From Chrysaora quinquecirrha (taxonomy: Eukaryota > Cnidaria > Scyphozoa > Semaeostomeae > Pelagiidae), in the NCBI GenBank assembly GCA_014526335.1, contig JACTAT010000321.1:349438-413437 (forward strand): DNA of 64,000 nt, in the 5' to 3' direction. The notes under the pieces were generated by a model that was not told the DNA's origin, made no database searches, and saw only the letters and a program-made list of their open reading frames with translations. Made by a program: the position numbers and the translations under genes. Shown in pieces: positions 22,336 through 33,149 of this stretch. Numbering within the stretch: the first letter of the stretch is position 1; each line of letters opens with the position of its first letter.

Positions 22336-24050
22336 CTGTACACAATATTAGCATGTCAATGCAGAACATCTCCAAACATAACCTATAACATTTCAAGGGT
22401 TACTTTCTCCAGAAAACAAGCTATATAATCACATGAGACAGGCAGCAGCATAAGGATGGTAAAACATTCTGAAAATAATTGTAACATTTCAAGGAGCACT
22501 ATATCCAAGAACACGTGCTTGGCAATTTAGCAGCACTTGACAAATTGCAAATAATTTCAGTTCCACCCCCTTGGTAAGAATAGGGTCAATTGGATGTAAA
22601 CCTGTTTGATTCAAGGCAGTCTGTCCCTCGCTAGATTTGTTAAAGAAGACAAAGTGTTCTTTAAAGTGAAATAACAAAGATCTATCTCATTTTAATGGAT
22701 GTAAAATTGATAAGGATGTCATTCATCTCTTGAATGCAATAAAATAATATTTTCTATGCTTCATGCAAAAATCTTTGAGCAATCAGGTGGGAATGACTGT
22801 CTTGAATGCATAGGGTGGGCGTTGTACACACACAATGGGATCACAGCAGCAACAACTCACTGATGCTGTATTACAGACAGAACTACTGTTTTATGCTTGT
22901 GTCAGCTACTTCAACTAATTCTCACGAAGCAATTGCTAGTTTTTAAATGCAGTACAGAAAGTCTGTCAATAAAACTCCTACCAGCAAGCGACAGTACTGG
23001 CAAAGTCTATACATCAACTTGTTCTTAAATAATGAATGCATAGAATATTCCTGCAGCGCTACATGCAATGTTGAAAGAATTGACTCAGTAACACTGTACA
23101 TGTGCAATACCAGTTGACGAGTTACAATTGAACACCTCCATTTTAAAGCTCGCCACATCATTTTCCACTGGAAGTGAAAAAGTGAATTCAGTAAATATAA
23201 CAAACAAGCTTAAAGGTATTTAAGCCTCTAGGAATTTAGGGAAGAAAAAGAAATACAGGAGCTTATGCAAAATAGACTTGGGAAGGCTGACAACGCTGAG
23301 AAAAAATGTTGACACAAGTGGTGGGTTATTAATTAAAATGATGACAATGGCGATGATGATGAAAATGAGGATCATTAAGTGGTGGGTTATGAATTAAAAT
23401 GATGACAATGAAGATTTTGATGAAAATTAGGATCATTCATGATAATGATGAGAATGATGACAGGGATAAGACTGATAAGAATAGGAATTTCTATGATGAT
23501 GATGACATAGAAAATAGCAAGTATTATGATGATGGAAACTTTGAGGATTGTATGATTATAGTCCCTCGTACATAGTTTTTGTTGGGTCGAGAAACAATAA
23601 AAATATCAATAAAATGAAAAAGATATAAAAAAATATTTTATAAATTGAAAATGGGAAGGGTAATACCAACTCTGGTGCAGAATTCCCCCCTCGTTCAGCT
23701 CCCTTTCAGGAGATTTACATTGTGATTTAATATTGCATACTAGGTGTTGCAAATGTGCAATAAAATAGTAAACCAATAGTAGGTCTCTTTTCAAACCCCA
23801 CAGCCTGGTTGTAAAATTTGCTAATAATTTTATTCTGTCCCCAGGGAGTGGCCATATGATTGGTAAATTTGGATTATTGCAGGGTCAAATATTAAGACCC
23901 TTTTTGATGTTTATTTTTTTGTACTGGTTTTATTAATATTTGGAGGAAAAAACCCCATATTGTCAAAGATCAGGTAATTTAGGAAGTATGCTCAGTGAGG
24001 GTAGAATGGTTAAGTATACTTGAACATCCAATTAGAGTCAATTTGGAATA
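22336..24050. other. non-coding stretch with a local tandem duplication
   Basis: No convincing exon. Within it, 23319-23437 is a 62-base unit present twice (GTGGTGGGTTATxAATTAAA then GATGACAATG). Low-complexity GATGAT/GAAAAT sequence follows to about 23520. Confidence 0.5.
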
Positions 24051-24195
24051 AAGAAAGTGGATAATGAGGCCACAGGACCAGGGATCGACCCAGAAAGGCC
24101 CCCAGGCCACGCACAGCCTGCAGAAGCCCGGTAATGAAGAAAGCAACCCCACGTCCAGGGGCACCATAAGTCAACAAGGTCCCCGGTGACTCTTT
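24051..24195. other. GC-rich island of unknown nature
   Basis: This ~140-base stretch is far more GC-rich than its surroundings (CCCAGAAAGGCCCCCAGGCC and similar). On the minus strand one frame gives a hydrophobic peptide (GRGVAFFITGLLQAVRG) that I cannot assign. It could be a foreign insertion or a remnant exon. Confidence 0.35.
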
Positions 24196-24724
24196 TAATT
24201 AAGCCTGTTTTTTGCTTTGATATATGCTATGGATGACGCTAAAACTATTCTGTTGTCAGTTTCTTTGAATTTCCGGCTACCATAAGAAGCAAATTTAGAA
24301 TTTAGTTTACCATTACACCAATGGTGGTTCAAGTTTAGCAACAAGGGATTCAAAACCAGAGACATTCACTACCATCGACAAGGTTTGCCTTGATGGATTT
24401 GGCAGCCAAGCAAAGCAGAGTTTCCACGTGAATCACAAATGTCCAATAATATGCACATATAACATAAAGCTCTGGTGCACATTTTTGGAAAAAATTAATG
24501 ATAATAATTGCTTGATCAAAAAAGATAGCAGCCAATTAGAATTTTATTTAAAACATGGACAAATGTCAACAGGGAGGGTACAGTTGTTGGATCAAAAACA
24601 CAAATCTCTCTTGCAAGATATATCATATGCTTTCCAGAAAAATCAGGATTTTCTAAGGTTTCAGCACTCTTGTTTAAATACCATTCAAATGGCTTCTCAA
24701 GTCTAAAACTGTTGATGATGCTTT

Positions 24725-25015
24725 TTGTTTACAAAGTGTTGTGTCTGGAGGAAGAAGCACACACAATGCTTCCAAACTGAATTGTTTAAAGCTCCTTTCA
24801 ATCGCTGGAAAACTGTCCTGGAAATTTTTAGAAGTCACTTGTCTCAATCCCTGACTCACTCAACGGCAGCTGTAGAATTCAGCTTACCAATGGCAAACAA
24901 GGTCCATAGTACTGATGTTCATATTGATAGCTCAATTTTTAAAATTTTAATTATCTGTGGGCTTCCGATTGTTTCACTGCGAGGTCATAGGGGTGCCTCT
25001 TGTCAATTGCAAGAA
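24725..25015 (+). pseudogene. hAT-family (TTF-type / ZMYM1-like) transposase fragment
   Basis: The frame contains FNRWKTVLEIFRSHLSQSLT followed by HSTAAVE, then IDSSIFKILIICGLPIVSL and RGHRG. The spacing F-x-x-W-K...F-x-x-H...S...H-x-x-A-V, with LRGHR about 40 residues later, is the N-terminal TTF zinc-finger to RNase-H-like linker of hAT transposases. The catalytic Asp/Asp/Glu part that should follow is absent: the frame runs out by 25060. It is a short fragment and cannot be functional. Confidence 0.6.
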
Positions 25016-25060
25016 GTAAAGAACAATACTTGTAACAAGTTAAGAACAATACTTCTCTGA

Positions 25061-26200
25061 CCATTATAATCTCTGACCATTCATGCTAAATCTGCCACAT
25101 ACATGTAGAAAACGACACAAAATGAGGAATGAATATTGGTGGTCTATGATCACTGGAAAGATTGTCTTTGAAATCAAATTCTTCTATGTTCTTGCTAAAG
25201 AGATCACAAACATTAGCAAAGAATTGTTTTTCCATACAAAAATAAAAAACTTGTTTTAAAGTGCCCATAAACTCATGTGACAATAACAAGTATTTTCGTA
25301 AATTGAATATGCAGAATTCAAAAAATAGGGCTAAATCGCTATCTGAATCACTGATAACCCAATTAAACCTCATCAGAAATCCCCCAAACGCATAACAATA
25401 CACCCTCCCAGTACTGAATTTCCTCCACAGTACTGCACAGACATTCTCCAGGGTGATTTTGTGTAAGGGTTATCATTTCTGTCAGTGTAAAGAAATTCAA
25501 CTTGGGAACTTAATGTGTGAAGACTAGCAAAATACAAAGAAAACAAAACTAGGGAAAATTATTTATTATTTGTTTTTTGGGCACAGCTGAACATTTTTGT
25601 ACCTTCTCATAGGCTGTTTGCATTTTTTGGAATTTTCGCCTTCCGCGTTATTGACCTGGCCCCTTATTTTCTAAGCTTTGTCAGGTGCAGCCTTGTAAAA
25701 AAATTATATTACATGTCCTTTCACAACTGGCAATTGCTAATGCATTTAATGAGGTAATCAGAATGTTACCTTGCACTTCAGCTGTGGGTGCCACATTTTC
25801 TACAACCAACCAATTTTTTCAAAAAAAGTGTGTTTTCTTTCTAAGGACACTCGAAGTTCAAAGTAAAGGGTCAAAATCACATGCAGCAATTCAGAGTTCA
25901 AAAAAGAAATAAAACAAAGAAATGATTGTCTTCAACAGAAATCTTTCTTCATTCATCATTCAATTCCTTATTTTAATTCTGTTACGTATTCTTTATTTTC
26001 AATGGCAACTTTTCTAATGACCGATTGCCAATTGCAACTATTCCCAATTAAACTGACTGCATTTTATGTACTGCATACCTTCGATAGGCCAACTTTTAGG
26101 GCTTAACCTTTATTTCTTTGCTGGTTCTGTCTTTTCGTTGCTATTATTGGTCATTTGGTTATAAAGCTAATTGATTTGTTTCATTTCAGAAAATTACGTT
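25061..26200. other. non-coding, no gene supported
   Basis: An open frame at 25685-25912 (+) and one at 25086-25403 (-) have no recognisable domains, no clean splice sites and biased composition. Confidence 0.4.
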
Positions 26201-26647
26201 CAACAAGCTGGGTAAACTCAAATCTACAGTGGCAATGTCTCTCAAGATTAAGAAGAAACAAACTTCTGCTACATCGACAAAGAAGAAAAGATAATTAGCA
26301 AACAAGCTATATCGTAAGTACAACCATCTAACTACAACTTTTTCATTATTATGTCTCTCATGATGTAACCATCTAAAGTTCTTTCCCTGAAAGACTCCCT
26401 GAAAAAGATTGTAACCAAAGTTCATTCCATAAAAAAGTACGTGAAAAATAGTTACTTAATCAATTAATCTTTATTTTTCTCTAGTGAACAGGAAAATCTA
26501 TTTGTCAAAATAAAAAATAACAAAAGAAAAGCGAAAAACCAGATGGAGAAGAACAAGTTGGGGAAGAAAATAACAACGGGGAAAAAGTGTCTGCAACAAA
26601 GTCTGTACAGGCTTTACTCAAAATATTGCGGGAAATGGACAGTTAAA
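26190..26647 (+). CDS. possible Lys-rich C-terminal exons of an unknown protein
   Basis: After a TTTCAG acceptor at about 26190 a basic frame (KITFNKLGKLKSTVAMSLKI then KKKQ) runs to a TAA near 26292. Further on, a frame ends KVSATKSVQALLKILREMDS with TAA at about 26645-26647. Both are hydrophilic with end-of-gene composition. The two pieces are not proven to be joined, and I recognise no family. Confidence 0.25.
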
Positions 26648-26889
26648 TTTGAATGGACAGTTTATTTTGTAGGACCTTTTTTATTAAAACTCATTTTATT
26701 AATGTAAATATTTTTGCACTTAATTGTACTTTTGTCTAATCTACTTTTTTCATATCCTGGTTTGTTAAATTAACATTTCTCTCTGTTTTTAATAATGCTT
26801 CGAAAAGGATGTTGTGAAAACAATTCTGTTAAAAACGTGTATCCTGTGTACACCACCCCTTTTTTGAAAATTTGTATTTTCAAAAGCCC

Positions 26890-27310
26890 CTAAAGAGAAG
26901 GATTTCCAAGAGACTTCTGTGAAGACAAAAGTTCCCATTCACAGTGCTCTGCGTGGTTTTATGCAAATTCTACAAAGACAAACAACAAGCCAAATCATGC
27001 ACACCTTTTTCAAGAGTGAAATGCCTCACGATTTATTCCATGTGCAGCACTGAAGGACAACCAACCATCTCAAAATTAGAATAAAAATGCAAAAAGTATT
27101 TGTGATAAATAGCACAATAACAATATCAGAAAATGCACATTAAAAAAAACCGTAAGAAGGATTTCAAAGAGATTTCTATGATGACCAAAGTTTGCCATTC
27201 ACAGTGCTCTGTGTTGTTTTCAGGCAAATTCCACAACGACCAACAACAAGCAGAATCTCGTACATCTTTTGAAGAGTTAAATGCCTCTTGGTTTATTCCA
27301 TGTAGGATAA
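26890..27310. repeat. diverged tandem duplication of ~170 bp
   Basis: 26890-27055 and 27145-27310 share GAAGGATTTC(C/A)AAGAGA, CATTCACAGTGCTCTG(C/T)GT, ACAACAAGC and TTTATTCCATGT in the same order. The second copy is open on the minus strand (LPENNTEHCEWQTLVII); the first has stops. Possibly a duplicated exon. Confidence 0.6.
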
Positions 27311-27626
27311 GAACGCAAAAAGTATTTGTGATAAAAGACACAAAAAGTATATCTTTGAGAATCCACAATGCTACACGTTTTACCACTAAAACCAACAGAT
27401 GTGTAACAACGTAAAAGACAGACAAACCAAAAAAAGGCAAAGAATTATGTTTTGAATAAAACACATCCTAATCTCAAAAAGATTACATATTTACAATAAC
27501 CAGTAAGATATAATTACACACATGTAAACATCAGAAGCTGAACAGGCATTATGAACATCTTTTTTTCAATACCATTTGCAACCCATTGACGTCAAATTTG
27601 TCCAAAGTGAGCCTTGTCCTAACTCT

Positions 27627-28000
27627 TCCAAAACTGACCATTTCTCTCCATTTTCTCTTCTAAAAAATTCAACCTCTTCTCCATTTTCTCCTTTTCCTCT
27701 GCCAAAACCTTAATTCTCCTCCATTTCAATCATATCCGCCTCCATTTCTTTCAATAAAGATGTCACTTTTCATAAATTTAGCCTTGTGTTGTCTTATGCC
27801 CGTCTCTCATCTCTGTTTGGGGATATCGTGCTTTTCAGTGCTACAATAATATATTGCATTCTCTACATGCATCTGCTGCCCTGCATATCCATCTTTAACG
27901 ACATCCTGTGCTGCATTGATTGTATCTTGGCCTTCCCTAATTTTCTGTGCCATCTTCAATTTTCTGTTCTCAGCTTCAACGTGTTGATATAATTCTGTAG
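27627..28000 (-). pseudogene. coiled-coil protein fragment
   Basis: One minus-strand frame gives a charged helix (AENRKLKMAQKIREGQDTIN). A stop and a frame change follow, then a second helix (KVLAEEKEKMEKRLNFLEEK). Heptad-like Leu/Ile spacing and high Glu/Lys content indicate a coiled coil. It resembles the C-terminal tails of Myb/MADF-type transposon partner proteins, but there is no diagnostic motif. Confidence 0.35.
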
Positions 28001-29320
28001 CAAGCCCATTTGCATACCATTATTTTATATCTTGTTGTTCTTACAAAGAAGATTTTGAAAAACAATTGCCTTGCTAATGAAGCCCTTATGATTTAATGAT
28101 GATGATGAACAGTGGGAATTATTTTTCTATTCATGTGCTAATGAGTGTTAACTTTATAGCCGTCATGGTCATCAGATAACAGCTACAAAACCCCAAATGA
28201 TACTTAAAAATCACACTTATGTATTAATGAGTGTTAATAAGGAGACAAGGGAAGTGTGTGAATTTGAATCTTCTACGTATTAGCTTTTAATGCGATTACG
28301 GTGTGTGATTTTTCCAAAAGAAAACATGCGTATTGTACTCCAACTATTTGCAACAAACATCATCACTGCGTATTGTATTCCAAGTTTTAGCTTTTAATCC
28401 GAATACGATGTGTGATTTCTCTGACAGTGAATGTGTACTGTTCTCAAACCTTACTCCACCTACCCTGGGAACAGATGACGATACTCTCATTGAGAAGCGA
28501 CAGGGGATCATGCAGGTTTAGAAAGTGAATGTGTACTTTACTCAAACCTCACTAGTATCCCCTCCCCTGGCAATCTATATAGCTGTAGATATTTTACAGT
28601 AATTTGAGATTGAGTGGAATTTATTTTTATCAATGCACATACTCAGAAAAAAGTTCAAGCAAAATTTTGCTGTGCGAGTGAAGAATTTCTCCTTGGGGAA
28701 AATAGGCTATTTGGCTGATTACCCCAGTGGTAGTTTTACTATTGAATTCAATTACTAGTCCCTCCAACTACGACTCAATCTTTCACCATTACTTTCACTT
28801 ATAGTCCGGTACCAGGGAAAGAAAATTCTTATCCATTTTCTGGTCCTACTTTCATGCGGTTTGGATTGTTTTTTATAATGACAGAAATGTTTTAAGCTTC
28901 TGGGACACCCAAATTTTTTGCTCTGGTGGTCGTAATGGCGGATTTTCTGATTTAGCCCCCCCGCCGCTAGGTCAAATTTTTTTTTTCTTCAAACCCCAAC
29001 ATGTTATATATCATTGGATTCAAAATTTGATGCTGATCAGACTTTTATATAAGACTTGTATCAAGCTATCTCGCGATATTGAGCACTTTTGTTTTAATAA
29101 TTTGGGGTGGTATTGCATTTTTCGAATTAGTTTTAACAACGGCTTTGAGAAACTAACATGTTTGATGCATGAAATATTACCACCTTGTTGAAGAATGGAA
29201 TATATTTTATTTCTTTGCACTGAGATCCGTAGAATATTCGAAGTTAAGCTGAATGTACCCAATGACAAGTACTTGAAAAACTTTTCGTTCAACAAAATAA
29301 GTTTGCAAAGCCTTGTTGCC
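28001..29320. other. non-coding with a short local duplication
   Basis: 28281-28560 repeats TAGCTTTTAATxCGA(A)TACG(G/A)TGTGTGATTT and AGTGAATGTGTACT(G/T)T(T/A)CTCAAACCT. A short open frame (28405-28521, PNTMCDFSDSECVLFS) is unassigned. Confidence 0.4.
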
Positions 29321-29323
29321 TAA

Positions 29324-29763
29324 GGCCACGGCTACACGTGCAACATTTTGCTGCAAATGGTGACAGAACATGTTCAAAAACTTTTGCTGCGATCTCAAAA
29401 AACTAAAGATCACACGTGTAGCCAGGAACTTATTTTCAAATAAAATGTTCTGCGACCTCAGAAATACAGTCACGGAACATTGCTTTCTAGTTAACTTTTC
29501 ACGACTTGCTTTTACTTGTTGCGAGTAATGTCGCAGCATGTAGCCAGGTTTTTGAATTGGCAACGCAACATATCGCATTACTTTTTGTTTCCGCTTTTCC
29601 TGGAAATTTTCTAGGACCCATTCTTCTTATAACGCAAATTGATTGTCACAAATTTTCAGTCGCAGTATTAGCATGTAGCAACTTCAGGATTTTTCATGAC
29701 TGGACATTCTCAGGTTTGTGGTGTCACCATTTCACAAAAAAAGTCGCACGTGTAGCCGCAGCT
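29324..29763. mobile_element. Harbinger-type MITE with TAA target duplication
   Basis: Terminal inverted repeats are GGCCACGGCTACACGTGCAA (left) and the complement of TCGCACGTGTAGCCGCAGCT (right), about 17 of 20 matching. The 440-bp element is flanked by TAA at 29321-29323 and 29764-29766. A 3-bp TWA duplication is typical of PIF/Harbinger. A second inner copy of CACACGTGTAGCCAGGAA lies near 29412. No coding capacity. Confidence 0.8.
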
Positions 29764-29959
29764 TAATCAGCTTTTCTCGACCAATACAGGAAGGTTTTTC
29801 CAGACCAAAACGGGCCAGTCTCAATGGTTAGCCGGCTTTTCTCGAAAACAGAGGGCCAGTGTGAATGCTTAGTCGCTTTTTCTCCACCAATAAGGGGCTG
29901 ATGTATGCGTCATCACCCAGCGTACATGCCTAGCAGTTGTTTTTTACCAATAGGGGCCA

Positions 29960-30200
29960 TCCTTGATGCCTTGCCTTGCCTTGGACGATCATTTGTTTGA
30001 GTTCCTAAAAATCAATCAAAGCATTTCAAACAACCAAGTAGCATTTCATAAGTTCCACTCTACAATAACATCGCTTATTAGCATCACTGACTTCTGGTAT
30101 GAAAACATTGATTGCCGCAATGTCAGTCTCACTATTTTTATCAACGTTAAGATAGCATTCAATACTGTCGATCGTGATATACAGAATTACTCAAAAAATA
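29960..30200 (+). pseudogene. LINE reverse transcriptase scrap
   Basis: The frame contains ISNNQVAFHKFHSTITSLIS, then ITDFWYENID, then VKIAFNTVDRDI. This matches the RT fingers/palm entry of CR1/L2-type LINEs (Q-x-G-F-R...HST, then D-x-x-K-A-F-D-x-V-D-H). Both flanks are unrelated, so only about 80 residues of RT remain. Confidence 0.6.
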
Positions 30201-30399
30201 AAGGCCCTGTTACACGATGAGTTTTTACGTGAAACTTGCTTGCAACGGCATTGAAAGATAAGTTTCAGCTAACATTGCACTGTGTAACATGTAACATTGA
30301 AATTTTGAGCAAAAGATATGGAACTTGTCTGGCGACGTTGATCACCAGACCCCATCAAAAAGCGCGCCAGCATTTTAAATTGAAACTAAAAAATTGCGG

Positions 30400-31662
30400 G
30401 CACCGAGTGTAGAAGAAAAAAACGTGCAATTGCTGCCTTGTTGCTGCTCACAATAACAGACAACGAATTTGACAAGCCAGTTCCACGCCGAAGAAATCGT
30501 ATTTTTGGACAAGAGAGTGGATACCGAGAAGAAAATCGAGAGGCGCTTTCCATCAACTTTCAAAGGAACTGCAGCTTGAAGATGAAGTGGCCTACCGTGA
30601 ATATTTTCGTATGAGTGGACAGAATTTTAGATATCTTATTGATGCTGTTGGCTACGCAATCCAGAAGCAAGACACAGATATGAGAGAAAGCATAAAACCC
30701 AATGAAAGACTGGCAGTGACTCTCAGATATCTAGCCACAGGTGAAATGTTCAAGTCGTTGCAATATAGTTTTTGTATTAGCCAAACATGCATCTCCTACA
30801 TCATTGCAGAAACCTGCCAAGCAATATTTGATATGTTAGGTCCAGAATACCTAAAGACACCATCGACTGAAGACCAGTGGATTTCTGTGTCCAAGAGGTT
30901 TGAAGATCGTTGGAACTTCCCAAATGGCATTGGAGCAATAGATGGGAAAAGAATTCTTATTCAGCAACCTAGGAACTCTGGCTCAAGTGACCTAAAAAGG
31001 CTATAAGTTCAGACAACAATCCATTACATCTACCAGAACCCAAACCACTTCCCAACAGATTAATGCCAGTTCCATATGTGCTAACTCGAGATGATGCTTT
31101 TGGGCTCACTGAGTACTTAATAAAGCCTTATCCACAAGCAAGCATGACCCATGAACAGAGAATATACAACTATAGGTTATCTCGTATGAGGAGAATTTCT
31201 GAGAATTGCTTTGGCATTCTTGCAGCCCGCTGGAGAATATTTTGCTCACCCATGCTACTCGAGCCAGAGAAATAAAGAATGTTGTTTTGGCAACACTCAC
31301 CCTTCAGAACTTTCTGATAAGGTATAATTACTTCAAGTGTATCATATAATATATAATATAAGATGTAATAGGCAATGGTATTTTAAATATAATATTTGAC
31401 AAGTTTGTTCCTTTTACCCATAAGGACTGATACTTCAACCAATTCTGTTGACAATGAAGACAAGGTTACTGGTGAGGTAACACCTGGAAGTTGGAGATCC
31501 CAATCTCAGACTCCTTTGTGGCAAGATTATTTTCCTGAATGTAGCAACAATTACGCAAATGGGGCACGGAAGATACGAGAAGAGTTTTAGGAATATTTTA
31601 ATAACAAAGGTGTGGTACCATGGCAGTGGAGACAATCTGGTATTGATGGATGAAATTTTTTA
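30400..31662 (+). pseudogene. Harbinger (HARBI1-like) transposase, broken
   Basis: The N-terminus (AIAALLLLTITDNEFDKPV) is joined by a one-base frameshift near 30480 to SYFWTREWIPRRKS. That frame continues through the helix-turn-helix region (LAVTLRYLATG) to the first catalytic Asp in GIGAIDGKRI. About 75 residues then appear deleted: 31006 jumps to LPEPKPLPNRLMPVPYVLTR, followed by DDAF (second Asp) and RRISENCFGILAARWRIF (Glu). Another one-base shift near 31270 leads to VVLATLTLQNFLI and a donor at AAG|gtataat. A second exon (about 31428-31662) ends EYFNNKGVVPWQW and carries one in-frame TAG. HARBI1-type enzymes cut and paste DNA together with a Myb-like partner. Confidence 0.85.
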
Positions 31663-31837
31663 TCACATCAATCAAAACTGTAACATAACTATTTCTATAT
31701 TATGTGCTCCATATTATAGTATATAAAATTGTTTATAACTTCTGTACAACACTTTCATTTTTTTTTTAATTTTAATTATGAGTGTCCCATGAACTATCTG
31801 ATGTCTGCATTTCATCTGACTGACAATCATAATTTGC

Positions 31838-32225
31838 TTATAAAGAAGGAAAATTTACAAGATGTTGCTGCATTTTTGTCCTCCTATTGGTGCTGTGGGG
31901 TGGCCCTTGCTGGATAGGGTAAGGTGTACTTGCATGATGTGGGACTGGGAAGGATGCTGATGGTAGTGTGTTGTAAGAGTAGTTATCCATGCTCATCTCT
32001 GTATCAAACAATACGTCATTGATTTTCTTTTTGGCTATTGCTCTCTGCTTGCTGTTAAACCTTAACAAAGTTTCAACCACTACTCTGCCAAATGCTTCCA
32101 TTTCTCCATCCCGATTAATTTGGTTTGTAGCAGGAGCTGGAGTCTTTAAAGCTTCTATTGCAGCTTGGTACATTTCCATCTTGGTTTTTTCCAACCCAGT
32201 TTGCTCCAACCTTTCTATTACTGCA
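31838..32225 (-). pseudogene. Harbinger partner protein, C-terminal part with BESS-like motif
   Basis: The minus-strand frame of about 125 residues contains EAFGRVVVETLLRFNSKQRA, then IAKKKINDVLF. This fits the BESS motif of MADF-BESS / Myb-SANT-like proteins encoded by Harbinger elements, which bind terminal repeats and bring in the transposase. A Pro/His/Ser-rich tail follows (SFPVPHHASTPYPIQQGPP). The N-terminal DNA-binding domain is missing because the gene is interrupted at about 32225 by another repeat. It converges with the transposase gene, with 3' ends about 180 bases apart. Confidence 0.65.
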
Positions 32226-32227
32226 CG

Positions 32228-32545
32228 ACTTTACACTTTTGCGGACAGAACTTTAAATATTTGTGCTCGATTATTATAAATGAGCACATATTTTAATCGG
32301 GCACATATAACTTTTGCTGACAGCAAAAATTTTTGCTGTCAGTATATTTATTTTCAAAATGAACCTGTCAATCAATCATTCAAGAATGTTCATGGGGGTT
32401 ATATGACTAACGCTTTTTCTTTGTCACAAAAATATAAAGTCGTGCAACAAAAATATAAAGTCGTACCGTAAAAATATAAAATTGTGCATAAAAATATAAG
32501 AAATTACTGTCAGCAAAAGTTATATTTTTCGCCAATTTGGCGCAC
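32228..32545. mobile_element. probable MITE interrupting the Harbinger partner gene
   Basis: The ends carry ACTTTTGCGGACAG (32234-32248) and its near complement CTGTCAGCAAAAGT (32508-32521). An inner palindrome TTTTGCTGACAGCAAAAATT lies at about 32313-32332. The interior repeats AAAATATAAAGTCGT. Exact borders and target duplication are unclear. Confidence 0.45.
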
Positions 32546-32570
32546 CATATACCATCAAATGAAGCAAATA

Positions 32571-32745
32571 TGATTGGGAAGAAAGAAGATTAGACTGGGA
32601 TAGTCAGAAAGATATGTTGAAATTTGATTTGAAGACACTAGCAGAGAAACATAAAGATGATAGACATATGTCGCTAGAAAGATATGACACTTCCAAGGCT
32701 GGAGTTGACTGCTGCAAGAATTCTAGCACAGTTGCTTGATACAGT
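32571..32745 (+). CDS. charged helical exon of an unknown protein
   Basis: An open frame of nearly 60 residues (SKYDWEERRLDWDSQKDMLK then FDLKTLAEKHKDD) with alternating acidic and basic residues, probably coiled coil. No start codon or clear splice sites were fixed, and I recognise no family. Confidence 0.3.
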
Positions 32746-32861
32746 AAGAGAAGGATTGAAAATGTGAGCTAGATATCACTAGCATAACCTTATGGACAGA
32801 TAGTTGAACTACATTATGTTGGACTAGCCCATGCCCGTCTCTGACCACTGCCTCGTAGAAC

Positions 32862-32985
32862 CTCCACCTCAAGGACCTCTGCCTCAAAGATGTCTGCCTC
32901 AAGGACCTCTGCCTCAAGGACCTCTGCCTCAAGGACCTCTGCCTTAAGAACCTCTGCCTCAACGAACTCTGCTTCTCGACTTAGC
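32862..32985. repeat. 15-bp minisatellite
   Basis: About seven copies of CCTCTGCCTCAAGGA with few variants. On the minus strand it reads as a short repeating peptide (RQRSL), which is a repeat artefact rather than a gene. Confidence 0.9.
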
Positions 32986-33149
32986 TCCTAGTTTCTAATC
33001 TTGGGTATTTTTCCTTGGTCCTAGTTCAGGGTCCCTTTTCCTGTGCCAATCACAGTTCTGTTCCTCTGTTTTAGTCCAAGGTCCTTAGTCCAGAATGACG
33101 TTCCTAAGTTTCAAATCAGTGAGTTTACAGCAGTTCTCTTTGTCTATGG

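Larger units (their letters stand above)
30200..32225 (+). mobile_element. PIF/Harbinger DNA transposon, degenerate
   Basis: The left end carries AGGCCCTGTTACACGATGAG, a plausible terminal repeat. Inside are a plus-strand transposase (30400-31662) and a convergent minus-strand partner gene (31838-32209), the normal two-gene layout of Harbinger. The matching right terminal repeat was not found; the partner gene is cut at about 32225, where another repeat begins. Multiple lesions make it non-autonomous. Confidence 0.75.

Noticed and set aside
25685..25912. 75-residue plus-strand protein
   Set aside because: The Lys-rich tail arises from an A-run; no recognisable domain.
27786..27992. Hydrophobic 68-residue plus-strand protein
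   Set aside because: It is the antisense of the charged coiled-coil frame, which has the more natural composition.
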